Assembly: GCA_031761405.1 (NCBI GenBank)
Contig: JASEVX010000017.1
Coordinates: 8,996,798 to 9,060,797, forward strand
Direction of reading: 5' to 3'
DNA length: 64,000 bases
Source: Serripes groenlandicus
Lineage: Eukaryota > Mollusca > Bivalvia > Cardiida > Cardiidae
Below, in pieces: positions 9,886 to 21,522 of this stretch. Numbering within the stretch: the stretch's first letter is position 1; each line of letters begins with the position of its first letter. The notes under the pieces are model-generated. The model had not been told where the DNA came from. It saw nothing but the letters and a program-made list of their open reading frames with translations, and searched no databases. Both the position numbers and the translations under genes were made by a program.

Positions 9886-10672
9886 ACGCATCTGTTGCTT
9901 ATCACTTTCACCTGTACAGACGACATATATAACGCCTCTGTTGCTTATCACTGTCACCTGTACATACGACATATATAACGCCTCTGTTGCTTATCACTGT
10001 CACTTGTACAGACGACATATATAACGCCTCTGTTGCTTATCACTGTCACATGTACAGACGACATATATAACGCCTCTGTTGCTTATCACTTTCACCTGTA
10101 CAGACGACATATATAACGCCTATGTTGCTTATCACTGTCACCTGTTCAGACGACATATATAACGCCTCTGTATCACTGTCACCTGTACAGACGACATATA
10201 TAACGCCTCTGTTGCTTATCACTTTCACTTGTACAGACGACATATATAACGCCTCTGTTGCTTATCACTGTCACCTGTACAGACGACATATAAAAACGCC
10301 TCTGTTGCTTATAACTGTCACCTGTACAGACGACATATATAACGCCTCTGTTGCTTATAACTGTCACCTGTACAGACGACATATATAACGCCTCTGTATC
10401 ACTGTCACCTGTACAGACGACATATATAACGCCTCTGTTGCTTATCACTTTCACTTGTACAGACGACATATATGACGCCTCTGTTGCTTATCACTGTCAC
10501 CTGTACAGACGACATATATAACGCCTCTGTTGCTTATCACTGTCACCTGTACAGACGACATACATAACGCCTCTGTTGCTTATCACTTTCACCTGTACAG
10601 ACGACATATATAACGCCTCTGTTGCTTATCACTGTCCCCTGTACAGACGACATATATAACGCCTCTGTAGCA
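9886..10672 (+). repeat. 46-bp tandem array (about 17 units)
   Basis: Unit pattern: CGCCTCTGTTGCTTATCACT, then GTCACCTGTACAGACGAC and ATATATAA. Two or more shortened units lack the TTGCTTA segment. The array runs directly into an M1 fragment. Its CGCCTCTG...CAGACGAC boxes resemble the M1 subterminal region (CGCCTCTGCAGCAGACGAC), suggesting that it arose by amplification inside an M1 copy. Open frames across it are by-products of the repeat. Confidence 0.95.
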
Positions 10673-10822
10673 GGCCGACTTTTGAAAACTTTTTTGAAAA
10701 GGGAGATATTGCTCATAATGACTGTTTTCACCTGATTTCATTTAATTAAGGTTTTCTATAGTTGTTCCTGTATATCTTCAATGTCGTCAACTCAAGATTT
10801 TCTGTACGTGGGAAAAGGTTAA
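10673..10822. repeat. M1 MITE fragment at the array edge
   Basis: Continues from the last 46-bp unit (GTAGCAGGCCGACTTTTGAAAAC) through AGATATTGCTCATAATGA to GTGGGAAAAGGTTAA. Confidence 0.65.
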
Positions 10823-11489
10823 AGTCTTGTGTCGTGGATAAGTGTGGTAATATATACACCTGAATACTTTTAACAATTAACTGTTTCTATACACTCTCTA
10901 GTTAAATTTCAGCCCGACTGCTTTGCCGGGTAACGACGTTGGTTATCGAATCCCGGTCAGGTCACGATAGCACAGTCGGTAGTGTAGAAAACTATCTTTA
11001 CTTTAAACATATGTTATTGTCCACAATATATATACTGTATACAGAATAAACTTTAGACTTACAAATATACATGTTATAGTCAAACGGGTCTGGCCACAAT
11101 TTCTCACAACTTAGAAACGGCCATCCCCTTTGATAAGTATTACAAACAGTTTTTATTTTGTCTCTAAATACGACTTTGATATTTTAAGTTTTTTGTAGCT
11201 TAACAATAAATATTGGAGACAAAACATAGTCCTGTTAGGCAACGTTTCCGGGGTAGTGTGTCACACGAGCGCAGCAATATCCAAGGCAGGTTACGTAAAC
11301 ATATTGAATTTAACACATATATAAATGCATATACATGCACACACTTACACACACATACATATACATATACATACACATATCTATACATTTACATATACAC
11401 ATACACACACATACATACATGACATTTGAAAATAGTAAAGAAAGAGAAATATTCTAGATAAACTAGAAAAAATAATAAGAAGACTAGTA
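10823..11489. other. Spacer with CA/TA microsatellite
   Basis: About 11325-11420 is a mixed ACAC/ATAC microsatellite. A weak tRNA-like B-box, TTATCGAATCCCGG, near 10937 may be a SINE remnant. Nothing else recognised. Confidence 0.5.
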
Positions 11490-11745
11490 AAGAAGGGGTC
11501 ATGAGTTCGAACCCACGTTCAGCCAACATTCTTTCTGACGTTTGTCAAATGTCTTTGCGAGAAGCGTCATTCGTCTTCAACCAACTTAATAAGCATCTTT
11601 GTTAAAACGCTAGTTGCTTGGAAAGGCTTTTGTTTGGATAGTGTTGTGACAAATCTGGGAAACATGTGGGTAGGTTATTTGGCCACCGTGATATGGCTGA
11701 ACAAATGTTGAAAACGGCGTTTAATTACAATCAATGAAAAAGCGA
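11490..11745 (+). mobile_element. tRNA-derived SINE (diverged)
   Basis: B-box-like GAGTTCGAACCCA near 11503. The common tail follows at 11645-11745: AACATGTGGGTAGGT, GGCCACCGTGATATGGCTGA and GTTGAAAACGGCGTTTAA. The A-box is not clear. Confidence 0.6.
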
Positions 11746-12309
11746 CCAGGCCATTTTCTTATTATATTGCTAGCTCCATCCGTTCATAAATATAAATGAC
11801 GTAAACAGTTTATATGGGAGGGTAGCGCAAGAAAGCCAGAAATTGAATAAGGAGGTGAACTGACCGCAGTTAATTATCAATCAATCAATAAACAAAAATA
11901 TAAGATAAGATATTGCTAGACAAAATACGGTTTAATGTTGGACAGACTCTTGAACATTGTGATGACAGGAATCATTTTTCTCAATTCAACAGATTCCTTT
12001 TGTAAAGTCAAGTTTTACCACCGTTTTAGTAAAACCGTTTATCTGACTGATTAAGACGACTTCTAACACACTATGGGGCAGACGATTTTACTTTTGAACA
12101 CACTGTTGTATAATAGTCTAGGTTTCTTGTAAGTTTTCCTTTTCCGACCATGTTCTGAACTAGATAAATAATTAATATAATCTTTTAATTTTTGAGATAT
12201 TGATTTTACTGTTGAAATGTTTCATTGCAGACGACCCTTGAAATAACAAAGCAAGTAAATAGTTGTAAAGAAAGCTGTAATCGATCGGTTTACCTTCCGA
12301 TTTGATAAT
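11746..12309. other. Spacer with a degraded M1-like piece
   Basis: A TCAATCAATCAAT tract at about 11877 looks like a SINE tail. From about 12047 to 12240 there are weak M1 similarities (GGGCAGACGATTTTACTT, TTGCAGACGACC), but no TIRs. Nothing else was recognised. Confidence 0.35.
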
Positions 12310-12570
12310 GAGCCGTCCCGCGAAAAAAAAACCATCATGGCCTCTGCGTAATGTATCGATCCAGATCAGCTTGTGCAGTCCGCGCAGACTGATCCGGACG
12401 GACACATTCCGTCTGAGGGGGATAGAGGTATAGAGTAACAATTCCTGAAACAGAAAATCCACAGGAGGCGAAAAGTGTCTATCAGGTTAAGCCTGCGCGG
12501 CATGCTTTGGCTGATCCGGGTCGATAATGTGCGCAGAGTCACAATGTTGGTTTTATCGCGGGGACGGCTC
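12310..12570 (-). repeat. M3 MITE
   Basis: GAGCCGTCCCGCGAAAAA at the left and CGCGGGGACGGCTC at the right. The internal order (CCGTCTGAGGGG, then CAGAAAATCCACAGGAGG) shows reverse orientation compared with the copy at 9309. Confidence 0.88.
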
Positions 12571-12594
12571 AATTGTTCTGTTGGTTCTTTTTTA

Positions 12595-12799
12595 CAGAAC
12601 CCTTTCACACATGCAGACACATTTTGACGCATCTGCAGCAGACGATTTTGAAAACATTGTGGCAAAAAGATAAATTGATCAATTTCTCTCTTTTCCAAAA
12701 TGTTTTTAATTGGCTTTCACTTATAGAGATTTTTCATATCTTACCTAGATGTTTTATAAGTTGTCCGCTGCGAATGTATTGTATGTGGAACAGGGTTAA
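12595..12799. repeat. M1 MITE
   Basis: AACCCTTTCACACATGCAG at the left with GCAGCAGACGATTTTG. The right end is TATGTGGAACAGGG with TTAA at 12796-12799. The central hairpin is shortened. Confidence 0.75.
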
Positions 12800-13330
12800 A
12801 GAACACTATCAAATACTTTGCAAGATAGTTTCCGTATTCTGATCACGTTATTTTAGTTAAAGATAAAACAATGGACTTCTTAAAAAAAGTTGGTACTTAA
12901 AGTCAGGAAGCCAGGTTGCCATTTCCTACGTGTAAAGCACTTTCTTATCAACAGGTACGGCTTGGTGCCATTACTAGATTTACGTCAGAAAAGTACGTCT
13001 AAATGGTGAAGAAAATACATCCCAACGTTGATACGATTCGGGTTGTTCGTACGAACGTATGGTCAGAGTTTGTTTCTTCGTTGACCCTATCCTTCATACA
13101 GTTTGCGGCAGATGAATTTCGAAAACAAAAATGGACGGAGGTAATGATATTCCTTCCTTGGAGCCCAGGCTTTGGCATAACGACTGACTCGATGGTGGAA
13201 GGATAAATGCCAACCAAACACAACGAACTGTAGGCCAACTTGTGTTTAGCGACACAAATCACCATGAAAACACGATTATAAATGTAATTGAATTACTTTC
13301 CAAATTGTCAATACACAAAACAGTAACAAT
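12800..13330. other. Unassigned spacer
   Basis: Short frames on both strands at 12999-13265 look non-coding. A SINE-like phrase (ACGACTGACTCGATGGTGGA) at about 13180 may be an old SINE body. Confidence 0.35.
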
Positions 13331-13512
13331 TGACCCTTTCCACACATAGACGCTTTCTGTTTCAGACGACTCATGAACAATTTCTCATTGTTGCCACATT
13401 TTTTCAGCTTTATTCAAAAAGTGTTCTTTCATTTATAGAGGTTTGCAATATTTTCTTCTAGAGGTTTACAGAATCATCTGCTGCAGAAGTGCTGTATGTT
13501 GGAAAGAGTTAC
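13331..13512. repeat. M1 MITE, diverged
   Basis: GACCCTTTCCACACATAGACG at the left. The right end has ATCTGCTGCAGAAG and GTATGTTGGAAAGAG. The central palindrome is mostly lost. Confidence 0.65.
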
Positions 13513-13743
13513 GAATTGTCTCACTTAGAAAATGAATCGATGAAAAGAAAACAATACACTTAACAAATGCACAACTAAATACCATGTGAACTGTAACTAA
13601 CAGAACTTTGCTTTGAAGTGAGCTTTATTAATTGCAAGTCTTTTGCACTGTCACTTTGTATCTACTTCGATAAACTGAGTGCATGGTCCCCCGTGTAAAC
13701 AGGTACCATCGAAAGTGCAAGAATTGGAAACACTGTATATCCT

Positions 13744-13990
13744 GTGCTTGGCGTGAAACGGTTGTAACTAAAATTGGTATTTTTTTACCAAGGTTAATCA
13801 CCTCGCCATAATGTCTTTATAAACGTTAAATCTTTTTTTCTTGGTAAACAATGGAAATTTAGGTGCCATTGCTCGTTCTGAGCAATGGCACATAAATTTG
13901 CATTGTTTACAAAATGGTCAAAATGGCCCCTAAACTAGGGTTTTCAAAATAGGTTTTTAGTTACAACCGTTTCACGCCAAGCCCTCGATA
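13744..13990 (+). repeat. M4 MITE
   Basis: GTGCTTGGCGTGAAACGG at the left and its mirror CGCCAAGCCCTCGATA at the right. The central hairpin GCCATTGCTC/GAGCAATGGC is intact. TATCC appears just outside both ends (13738-13742 and 13989-13993), a possible but unproven target duplication. Confidence 0.85.
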
Positions 13991-15563
13991 TCCAGGCTGG
14001 ACATCGGGTGGTTGACCAGTTACCTGGCATGAAATAATCGAGCCGGCTGCTTTAAAAACGTCCGCGGAAAATGCAATTAAAGACTTATCGTATAATGTTT
14101 TTTAAAATGCTAAATATATTAGATGAAACACCATTTATGTAGCATATAAATAATTTAAAACAAATAAATATACCGGAACAAAAAAAAAAATATCGTAAAA
14201 ACTATATATATTTTTTTGTCTTTAAGCTTGTATGCTTTATATCGAATACAATTTCTGTTCTGTTGTCTGCCTTTAAAACGTCTTATGGAAAACACAACAT
14301 CTTGCAATGGCTAGTTCAACCTTCATACAGAGTTAAAACAAATAGTAAAATGAGACAAAATGGATTACAATTTTAAAATTCTTTTCTATGTATTCTAGGA
14401 TGGTTTTTCACAAATTAGTAGATGAATATAACGAGTGCAATATAAAAGATATGAACATCTGTGGTATATTCATTCTGTCATATAGCAGCGAGTGCTTGGC
14501 GAGTGCTAGTTAAAAGCTGTAATTTGATTGGTTGAATGGGCTAGTGCATGCCCGAATGTTCGGTGAGTTAGACTATATGAATACAATCCCAGGAACACGT
14601 ATGCTAAGAGAACAGAAAAAGGTAAAGCATACTGTTGAACAGTATGATAAACAGAGATATATATATATATGTAATGAAAGACAGAAATCTAATGGACGTT
14701 TAAGAGCAGTCTGATCATATGATTTAGTAGAGCTATTTAGTAACGCTAAGTTATCATATTGTCTGATAGAACAAATATCACAACATTGAATCTAAATATA
14801 CATATTTTTAAGAATAAATACTTTCTGTTTACAATATATATACTTGTGAATTAAATCAATTTACATACCGATATTTATAATTATTGAACAAATATTTTGT
14901 GACATACACAAACTATTTTAATATACAATAAATGTATTACAAGATAGAATAACTATATAGAATATAGAACATATATTAAAAGATATAATATTGCAACAGA
15001 TTACATGCCATACGTAAATGACTAAGCATTTGCCTATGGGCAAACATAAACTCTGATGTAAAATAGCATTCGTTTGAAACACTCATGGTTAACTCTTTCC
15101 CACATGAAATAACTCTGTAGCAGTCGACTAATTCAACTAAGTACCATAACTTTGGTTTTATCCGACTTGTGTGCATCACAGCTGTGATTGAGCGAGTGCA
15201 CAGGGCATGTGAACTGGCCGAGATATAACTGAAATACCGTTGGGAATGTCGTTGGCACCAAGAAATAAAGGCCAAGACTTGCTTAAATGCCTAGAGCATA
15301 AGTTTGTTTGCAATGGACTAAAACAATGAAAATCTCTCGCTGGCGAAATGTTTAGAGCGTCCACCTCGAGATTGAGGCGCCAGACCCGGAAACTGTGAAC
15401 AAGTTCTCTGTGCTCAGAAATTAACCTTTTGCTCCAAATAAAACATATTCTGATTGGTCAATTTCGAGATAAGAAATACTTGAGAACAAAGATTGAGGAC
15501 AGAGTATAGTTTTTGAATCATATTGTGTGTATTCAGATTTACCTAGAACATCGATCACTCGGG
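13991..15563. other. Long AT-rich spacer with small remnants
   Basis: Mostly AT-rich unique-looking sequence. At about 14491-14540 there is one diverged unit of the 38-bp satellite (GAGTGCTAGTTAAAAGCTG, TTTGATTGG). A stub of M1 (TTAACTCTTTCCCACATG) lies near 15089, and a SINE-tail phrase (CCGAGATATAACTGAAATAC) near 15219. No gene seen. Confidence 0.45.
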
Positions 15564-16789
15564 CGAGTGCTAGTTAAATAGTGTAATTTGATTGGTTGCT
15601 CTGTGTGCTAGTTAAATGGTGTAATTTGATTGGTGCTCTGTGTGCTAGTTAAATAGTGTAATTTGCTTGGTTGCTCTGTGTGCGTTTTTAAATGGTGTAA
15701 TTTGATTGGTTGCTCTCTGTGTTAGTTAAATAGTGTACTTTGATTGATTGCTCTGTGTGCTAGTTACATAGTGTAATTTGATTGGTTGCTCTGTGTGCTA
15801 GTTAAATGGTGTAATTTGATTGGTTGCTCTGTGTGCTAGTTAAATAGTGTAATTTGCTTGGTTGCTCTGTGTGCTAGTTAAATAGTGTAATTTGATTGGT
15901 TGCTCTGTGTGCTAGTTAAATAGTGTACTTTGATTGGTTGCTCTGTGTGCTAGTTAAATAGTGTAATTTGATTGGTTGCTCTGTGTGCTAGTTAAATAGT
16001 GTACTTTGATTGATTGCTCTGTGTGCTAGTTAAATAGTGTAATTTGATTGGTTGCTCTGTGTGCTAGTTAAATGGTGTAATTTGATTGGTGCTCTGTGTG
16101 CTAGTTAAATAGTGTAATTTGCTTGGTTGCTCTGTGTGCGTTTTTAAATGGTGTAATTTGATTGGTTGCTCTCTGTGTTAGTTAAATAGTGTACTTTGAT
16201 TGATTGCTCTGTGTGCTAGTTACATAGTGTAATTTGATTGGTTGCTCTGTGTGCTAGTTAAATGGTGTAATTTGATTGGTTGCTCTGTGTGCTAGTTAAA
16301 TAGTGTAATTTGCTTGGTTGCTCTGTGTGCTAGTTAAATAGTGTAATTTGATTGGTTGCTCTGTGTGCTAGTTAAATAGTGTACTTTGATTGGTTGCTCT
16401 GTGTGCTAGTTAAATAGTGTAATTTGATTGGTTGCTCTGTGTGCTTGTTAAATAGTGTACTTTGATTGATTGCTCTGTGTGCTAGTTACATAGTGTAATT
16501 TGATTGGTTGCTCTGTGTGCTAGTTAAATAGTGTACTTTGATTGGTTGCTCTGTGTGCTAGTTACATAGTATAATTTGATTGGTTGCTCTGTGTGCTAGT
16601 TAAATGGTGTAATTTGATTGATTGCTATGTGTGCTAGTTAATTAGTGTAATTTGATTGGTTGCTCTGTGTGCTAGTTAAATGGTGTAATTTGATTGGTTG
16701 CTCTGTGTGCTAGTTAAATAGTGTAATTTGATTGGTTGCTCTGTGTGCTAGTTAAATGGTGTAATTTGATTGGTTGCTCTGTGTGTTAG
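15564..16789 (+). repeat. 38-bp tandem satellite (about 32 units) with a 456-bp higher-order period
   Basis: Unit pattern: GTGTAATTTGATTGG, TTGCTCTGTGTGC, TAGTTAAATA. Rare variants (a unit with GTGCGTTTTTAAATGG, one with GGTGCTC, one with CTCTGTGTTAG) recur in the same order 456 bp apart, for example at 15682 and 16138. That is exactly 12 units, so a 12-unit block was duplicated. Most units contain ATTGGTT, an inverted CCAAT box. Confidence 0.96.
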
Positions 16790-16930
16790 GACAATCTGAA
16801 TACATTCCCGATTCCCGCTTCGATTCCCGGTCGACTCATACACAATACACTAAACATTATAGCAGTTGTTGCCCTCCGTGGTGCTTCGTGATGCAGGTAT
16901 AGGTGTTAGTAATGTACCCAGAAAACGCCT
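16790..16930 (+). mobile_element. SINE-like remnant
   Basis: GCTTCGATTCCCGGTCGACTC resembles a tRNA B-box, followed by a SINE-like body (GTGCTTCGTGATGCAGG, AATGTACCCAGAAAACGCC) and AATTGAAACAACATTG. The 5' part is replaced by the satellite. Confidence 0.5.
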
Positions 16931-17617
16931 TTAAATAATTGAAACAACATTGTAAGCTTCAAACAATCTGAAATATGACAACATGCATAATCAAAAAATA
17001 ATCAAAAAAAAAAAGGCCGAAGGAAAGTGATATTACAGAAGAACATAGAAAGTTTAAACAATGATGTTATTGAGAAAATTAGATTGAAATGGAAACAGTA
17101 ACAAAACTGTTCCGTGATTTATAAATAGGTCTTATTTTCTGCGAAATGCGTTAACTTATTTTTTTCAGACTGTCATGAAATATAACTTTTATTCAACTTC
17201 CTGCGTAGTTTACACTGGAAAGCAAACCGAATTCTTTACGAAATCCCAAATGCATGCGGGATTGATAATGATTAGGTGATTGAAGCGTAATTACCACATT
17301 CTCGGAGGCAGACTTATTTAAATACGAAAAGCAAATTAAATTTCTGGCAATTTGTCACACTAGACATTCGTTTTTGATTCGGTTGTAATGGCTTTTGGCA
17401 TATATTATTTGGTAACATAAACACTGGTTGTAATAAACTTCAATTTAGCAATGTGACTTTAATATTTATAAAACAATCTTAAAATAATGCAAATATTGCG
17501 AACACATTTTAGACTATAGACACACATTCCAATGAGTTCTATGATCTTGGAAAGTTTTCAGATTTGCATATCACGCCGCGCACGTAGGCGCGTACTAGTT
17601 AAAATCTGTAAACATTC
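16931..17617. other. Unassigned AT-rich spacer
   Basis: No coding signal and no recognised family. An A-run lies at about 17003-17014. Confidence 0.45.
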
Positions 17618-17847
17618 TTAACCCTTTCCCTCATAAGACAATTCTGCAGAAGACGACTTTGAACGTATTTTGTCAAAAAATAGAAAATCTCCATAATTGA
17701 ATGGATAACCTATGACAAAAAGTAGAAAACATTGTGGCAAAAAGGTGAAATTGCACGTTTTGTGCAATTTCTTCTTTTGTCACTATGTTTTCAAAAAGTC
17801 GTCTGCTGCAAAGGCGTCAGAAAGCGTATATATGAGGGAAAGGGTTA
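17618..17847. repeat. M1 MITE, intact
   Basis: TTAA at 17618-17621 and 17844-17847 with ends CCCTTTCCCTCATAAG and TATGAGGGAAAGGG. The centre GTGAAATTGCACGTTTTG folds on itself. This belongs to the CTCATA sub-type, together with the copies at 23318, 24184 and 56789. Confidence 0.88.
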
Positions 17848-18030
17848 AACATGTATTGCTATGTAAATCTGAAAAAACGCCACTGTCGGTTGGACAGGAT
17901 GGTATAATTTGACACGAAAAGAGTTTGTTTATTTACTCTAAAAGTTTTTCTTTGTCGTTGTTTTTAGTTACTGAAAATTGGTCAAGCATTAGACCACTAG
18001 TCAATAATGTCGATATCACAGTCCATATTT

Positions 18031-18184
18031 AGAGGATATTTCATGAGTGTTTATTTATTATCACTTTTTAATAAACGAGTTGAATAAGATGATGATATGC
18101 CACGAACCTTGGCGAGCGTCATATCCAGCTTAGTTTTCGAGTTTATTAAAAGAGATAATAAATAAACACTCATGAGATATTCTA
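18031..18184. repeat. M6 MITE
   Basis: Inverted ends of about 30 bp: AGGATATTTCATGAGTG with TTTATTTATTATC, and the mirror GATAATAAATAAACACTCATG at the right. The inner motif ATAAACGAGTT is also inverted (CGAGTTTATT). A second, one-ended copy is at 22959. Confidence 0.75.
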
Positions 18185-18489
18185 ATTATCACATAAAGTG
18201 ATTTATGAAGCGTATTTCGAAAAATGTACATGAAATTTTCCGGTTTTGGCTAACGTTATAACGCCAATACGCTAACGTGACGTCATTTTGTCATATTTTG
18301 GTTTCCGAAGTGTAACACATACTTGAGCGTAAGACTGGAATTCTAACTAGTAGTGTCATATAATATTTATGTAATGTGATTTTGACACTCCCGGAGAGGG
18401 CTTTATGTGATAAAATACCTTACAGACCATCATATGTTCTATTCTATTCCATTCTTTCTGAAAGGAAAACATACGAGGAACCATAGCTG
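18185..18489. other. Unassigned spacer
   Basis: Contains one isolated CRE-like TGACGTCA at 18278-18285; nothing else recognised. Confidence 0.35.
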
Positions 18490-18702
18490 TTGTTGTTCAC
18501 ATACAGCAATTGTGAAGCAGACGAATTAAAAAAAAAAAAAAATTGCCAAAGATATGTTAAATTCATTCAGATTTAAGTATATATATTGAACTGAGTGGAA
18601 AACATTACGGTTAAAGGGGGAATTTGCTCAGTTGCCATAATGTTTTCTAAAGTATTCTGCTGCAAAAGCGTCTGCAAGCGTCTGTATTTGGGAAAGGGTT
18701 AA
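18490..18702. repeat. M1 MITE, diverged
   Basis: Left end reduced to CACATACAGCAATTGTG with AGCAGACGAATT. The right end is intact: GTATTTGGGAAAGGG with TTAA at 18699-18702. Confidence 0.7.
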
Positions 18703-19730
18703 ATAGCGGTGATGGTGAAACATAACAGAATGATGCGAAAGTGTTTAAACGTCAAGATAACTATTTGCCAATTAACTAAAGCTATAAATCACACCATGGG
18801 TCTAATATATCACAAATATTCGAAGCGTAATTTATTTTCCTAGATTTGTTTTCAATGGAAGCAAAAACTTTGCTTAACATTTATCCATCTATAATTATGC
18901 AACTTCAAACGACTTTTGGATTTTACCGAAGAGCAAATTGGTTGGCTATTTTGAATAAGTGGAATCTCATTTTTGTGGCGATTGGTTTGACAATCGCCAC
19001 AATGCTAACAGAAACAACAACAACGAAACAATTAACATAGTCAGTTTTGAACAGCCCGTTGACTTTTTTTATTCTTACTGCAAACCAATTAACCTACATC
19101 CGTTTAACCGCCAAATATATAGTTCCATCAGTGATGCAGAGACACGATTAATAATAATCATGTCAGTGCTACTTTGGTACCGGATTGATACTAAGATTTG
19201 AGATTGATTGAGATAATATCTACATTAACTCTCATGACACCACAATGACGCAATAAAAGGCGTCTGGAAATTCGAAAAGGTTCTATAAATAGCTCGCGAG
19301 AATGGTTATCGATTGTTCTTAAATCTAAATATTATAAACACTTATTCTGTAAATGTTGCAATATATGAAAGCGTCTAGATGATAAGACTGGCTTACAAAG
19401 GTTTAATGGACTCGATGTCATGCAGTGTACACGTTAGACACGTCTGTAAGTTCTAGCGTCAATTAGCATTCAATGCTGAAAGTGTAGCCGAATTGAGTTG
19501 GAGATCGAGCATTATCGTATATGTCTATATATATTGAAAATCGCAAGGCCTACACCGAGATACTGCTTGTTACTTTGCAGGATTTTCTATACGATCGCCA
19601 CTACAATGTCATCGGCGCTTTGATTTTAATATTAGTTAAATTCAAATTCACATTCTTCTAGACACAAACATTTGAAAATGTTTTCTATTTTAATGATATT
19701 AGTTTTAATGTTAAATGAGTACCTGTTTAG
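18703..19730. other. Unassigned spacer with one perfect hairpin
   Basis: At 18973-19002 there is a perfect 12-bp stem, TTGTGGCGATTG/CAATCGCCACAA, with loop GTTTGA. The rest shows no coding signal and no recognised repeat. Confidence 0.4.
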
Positions 19731-19800
19731 CACTTTCCCACATACAGCAAATCTACAGCAGACGGTTTTGAAAATATTTAGTAAAAATTATGAAAACTCT
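19731..19800. repeat. M1 MITE left-end stub
   Basis: CACTTTCCCACATACAGC, ACAGCAGACGGTTTTG, then a break into the next array. Confidence 0.6.
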
Positions 19801-19849
19801 CTATAAACGAAAGAACACTAATTTTGACGGTGCATCTTGGAATGATACC

Positions 19850-20512
19850 CCTTTATATTGTCCTCATTATCATAATAAACTTCCGACATCACGAAATACA
19901 TTTTGTACATCATATAAAACAAAGACCAAAACACAATAACAAGTATTCACGGCATAATAAAGGTTGTACATATCACAATACAACAGTCCAACAAAACCAA
20001 AAAGTAGAACCAAAACAATGTAATAAAGTTTATGAACCTTCATAAATGAATTAGGAATCTATGTAACAGAATACAGAACGTACACAACATAACAGATAAT
20101 GCACAGAAGACAATAAAACTCTCATAGAACATACAATAAGTGCACTAAGCATAATAGACAAGCTATATAAAATAATAAGAAATGCACAAAACAAAATAAA
20201 CAATGCACATACCATAATAAAGTATGTACACGCCATAATAAAGTATGTATACAACATAATAAAGAATGTACATGACATAAAAAAGTTTGTACATGACATA
20301 ATAAAGTATGTACATGACATAATAAAGTATGTACACGCCATAATAAAGTATGTACATGACATAATAAAGTATGTACACAACATAATAAAGTATGTACACA
20401 ACAGTATAAAGTATGTACACGCCATAATAAAGTATGTACACGCCATAATAAAGTATGTACATGACATAATAAAGAATGTACTATACATAACATAATAAAG
20501 GGTGCACACAAT
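19850..20512 (+). repeat. 21-bp tandem array with diverged left flank
   Basis: Unit CATAATAAAGTATGTACACGC, with CACGC/CATGA/CACAA variants, tight at about 20200-20490 and increasingly diverged to about 19850. Because 21 is a multiple of 3, all frames stay in phase. The minus strand therefore shows long open frames of repeating 7-residue peptides (CTYFIMA, VYILYYG types); these are not evidence of a gene. Confidence 0.93.
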
Positions 20513-20709
20513 AGAATAAGGATAGTTGAGGCATTCTATGTATACATTTGTACCTATATCTTAAACTGATCAATTGAAATGTTTGTTCATCGATTTAGAC
20601 ATTATAAGGATATGTGACCAAGCAATGTCATCATATACTTCAACGTCGTGTTTTAATCTCAATTTAGTGAAACGCTTACTTATTCTTTTTTAGTAATGTG
20701 TAAATTTAA

Positions 20710-21046
20710 CAGGGACGTAGCTTGGCAATACTCAATGTGTAGGCCGTCTCGTGAGAAAATCAACATTGTGGACTCTGCGTAAAGTATCGACCCGGATCAG
20801 CCTAAGCATGCCACACAGGCGTACCCGGATATACACTTTTCACCTCCTGTGGATTTTCTGTTTCAGGAATCACTACTTTATCTATCCCCCCTTAGATGTG
20901 TCGGCCGGATTAGTCTGCGCGGACAGCGCAGACTGATCTGGTCGAACCATTACGCAGATGTGTATCGCCGCAGCTGCATTTTGGGGCATGTTTAGAAAAA
21001 ATGTGTAGGCACGTGCCTACAGTGCCTAAAGGAAGCTACGCCCCTG
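20710..21046 (+). mobile_element. hAT-type MITE carrying a nested M3-like element, copy 1
   Basis: Outer ends CAGGGACGTAGCTTGG and, inverted, GAAGCTACGCCCCTG, the CAGGGGCGTAGC signature of hAT-type elements. TTTAA abuts both ends and may be a target duplication. Inside is an M3-like core (GCCGTCTCGTGAG at 20742 to ACGCAGATG at about 20960) that lacks the usual right TIR. Beyond it lies GTAGGCACGTGCCTAC, a perfect 16-bp palindrome with CACGTG (21005-21020). The same composite occurs at 35627-35970. Confidence 0.85.
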
Positions 21047-21292
21047 TTTAATCGATGATATTACATAGGATGTATACATGTGTTACATCTAGATAAATAC
21101 ACAAATAAATACAAATACAGTCAAACTAGTGTTAGCGACAACATTTTCATCTATATTTGTCATGTATTAAGCAGCCACCAATGTTCAGCAGCCACATTTT
21201 AACTCTCCCTTGGGTTGCAGCCTCGGACACGTTTGACTGTAGTAAAGTTTATCGGCAGTATGACCATTTTTCCACTTAGTAACAGATATATG

Positions 21293-21522
21293 AGCCGTCC
21301 AAGGGAAAACCAACATTATGGACTCTGCGTATAATATCGACCCGAATCAGCCTAAGCAAGCTGCGCAGGCTAATCCGTGCAGACACTTTTCGCCTCATAT
21401 GGATTTTCTGTTTTAGGAATCATTACTCTATACCTCTGTCCCCCTGAGACGGAATGTGTAGGACCGGGTTGACTGCACAGGCTGATTCGGATCGATACAT
21501 TACGCAGAGTCCAAATTGGCTC
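21293..21522 (+). repeat. M3 MITE with eroded right end
   Basis: GAGCCGTCCAAGGGAAAAC at the left and the usual interior. It stops at ACGCAGAGTCCAAATTGGCTC, so most of the right TIR is missing. Confidence 0.8.

Noticed and set aside
9886..10672. CRISPR-like array
   Set aside because: No spacers: the whole 46-bp unit repeats, and the context is animal nuclear DNA.
10046..10731. Repeating RRYICRLY-type open frames
   Set aside because: Translation of the 46-bp array; no gene features.
13003..13265. Overlapping open frames on both strands near 13.0-13.27 kb
   Set aside because: No domain, and a SINE-like phrase at about 13180 points to repeat-derived sequence.
20051..20511. Cys/Tyr-rich open frames of 99-152 codons on the minus strand
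   Set aside because: They are read-outs of a 21-bp tandem repeat that keeps phase; all three minus frames are open at once.
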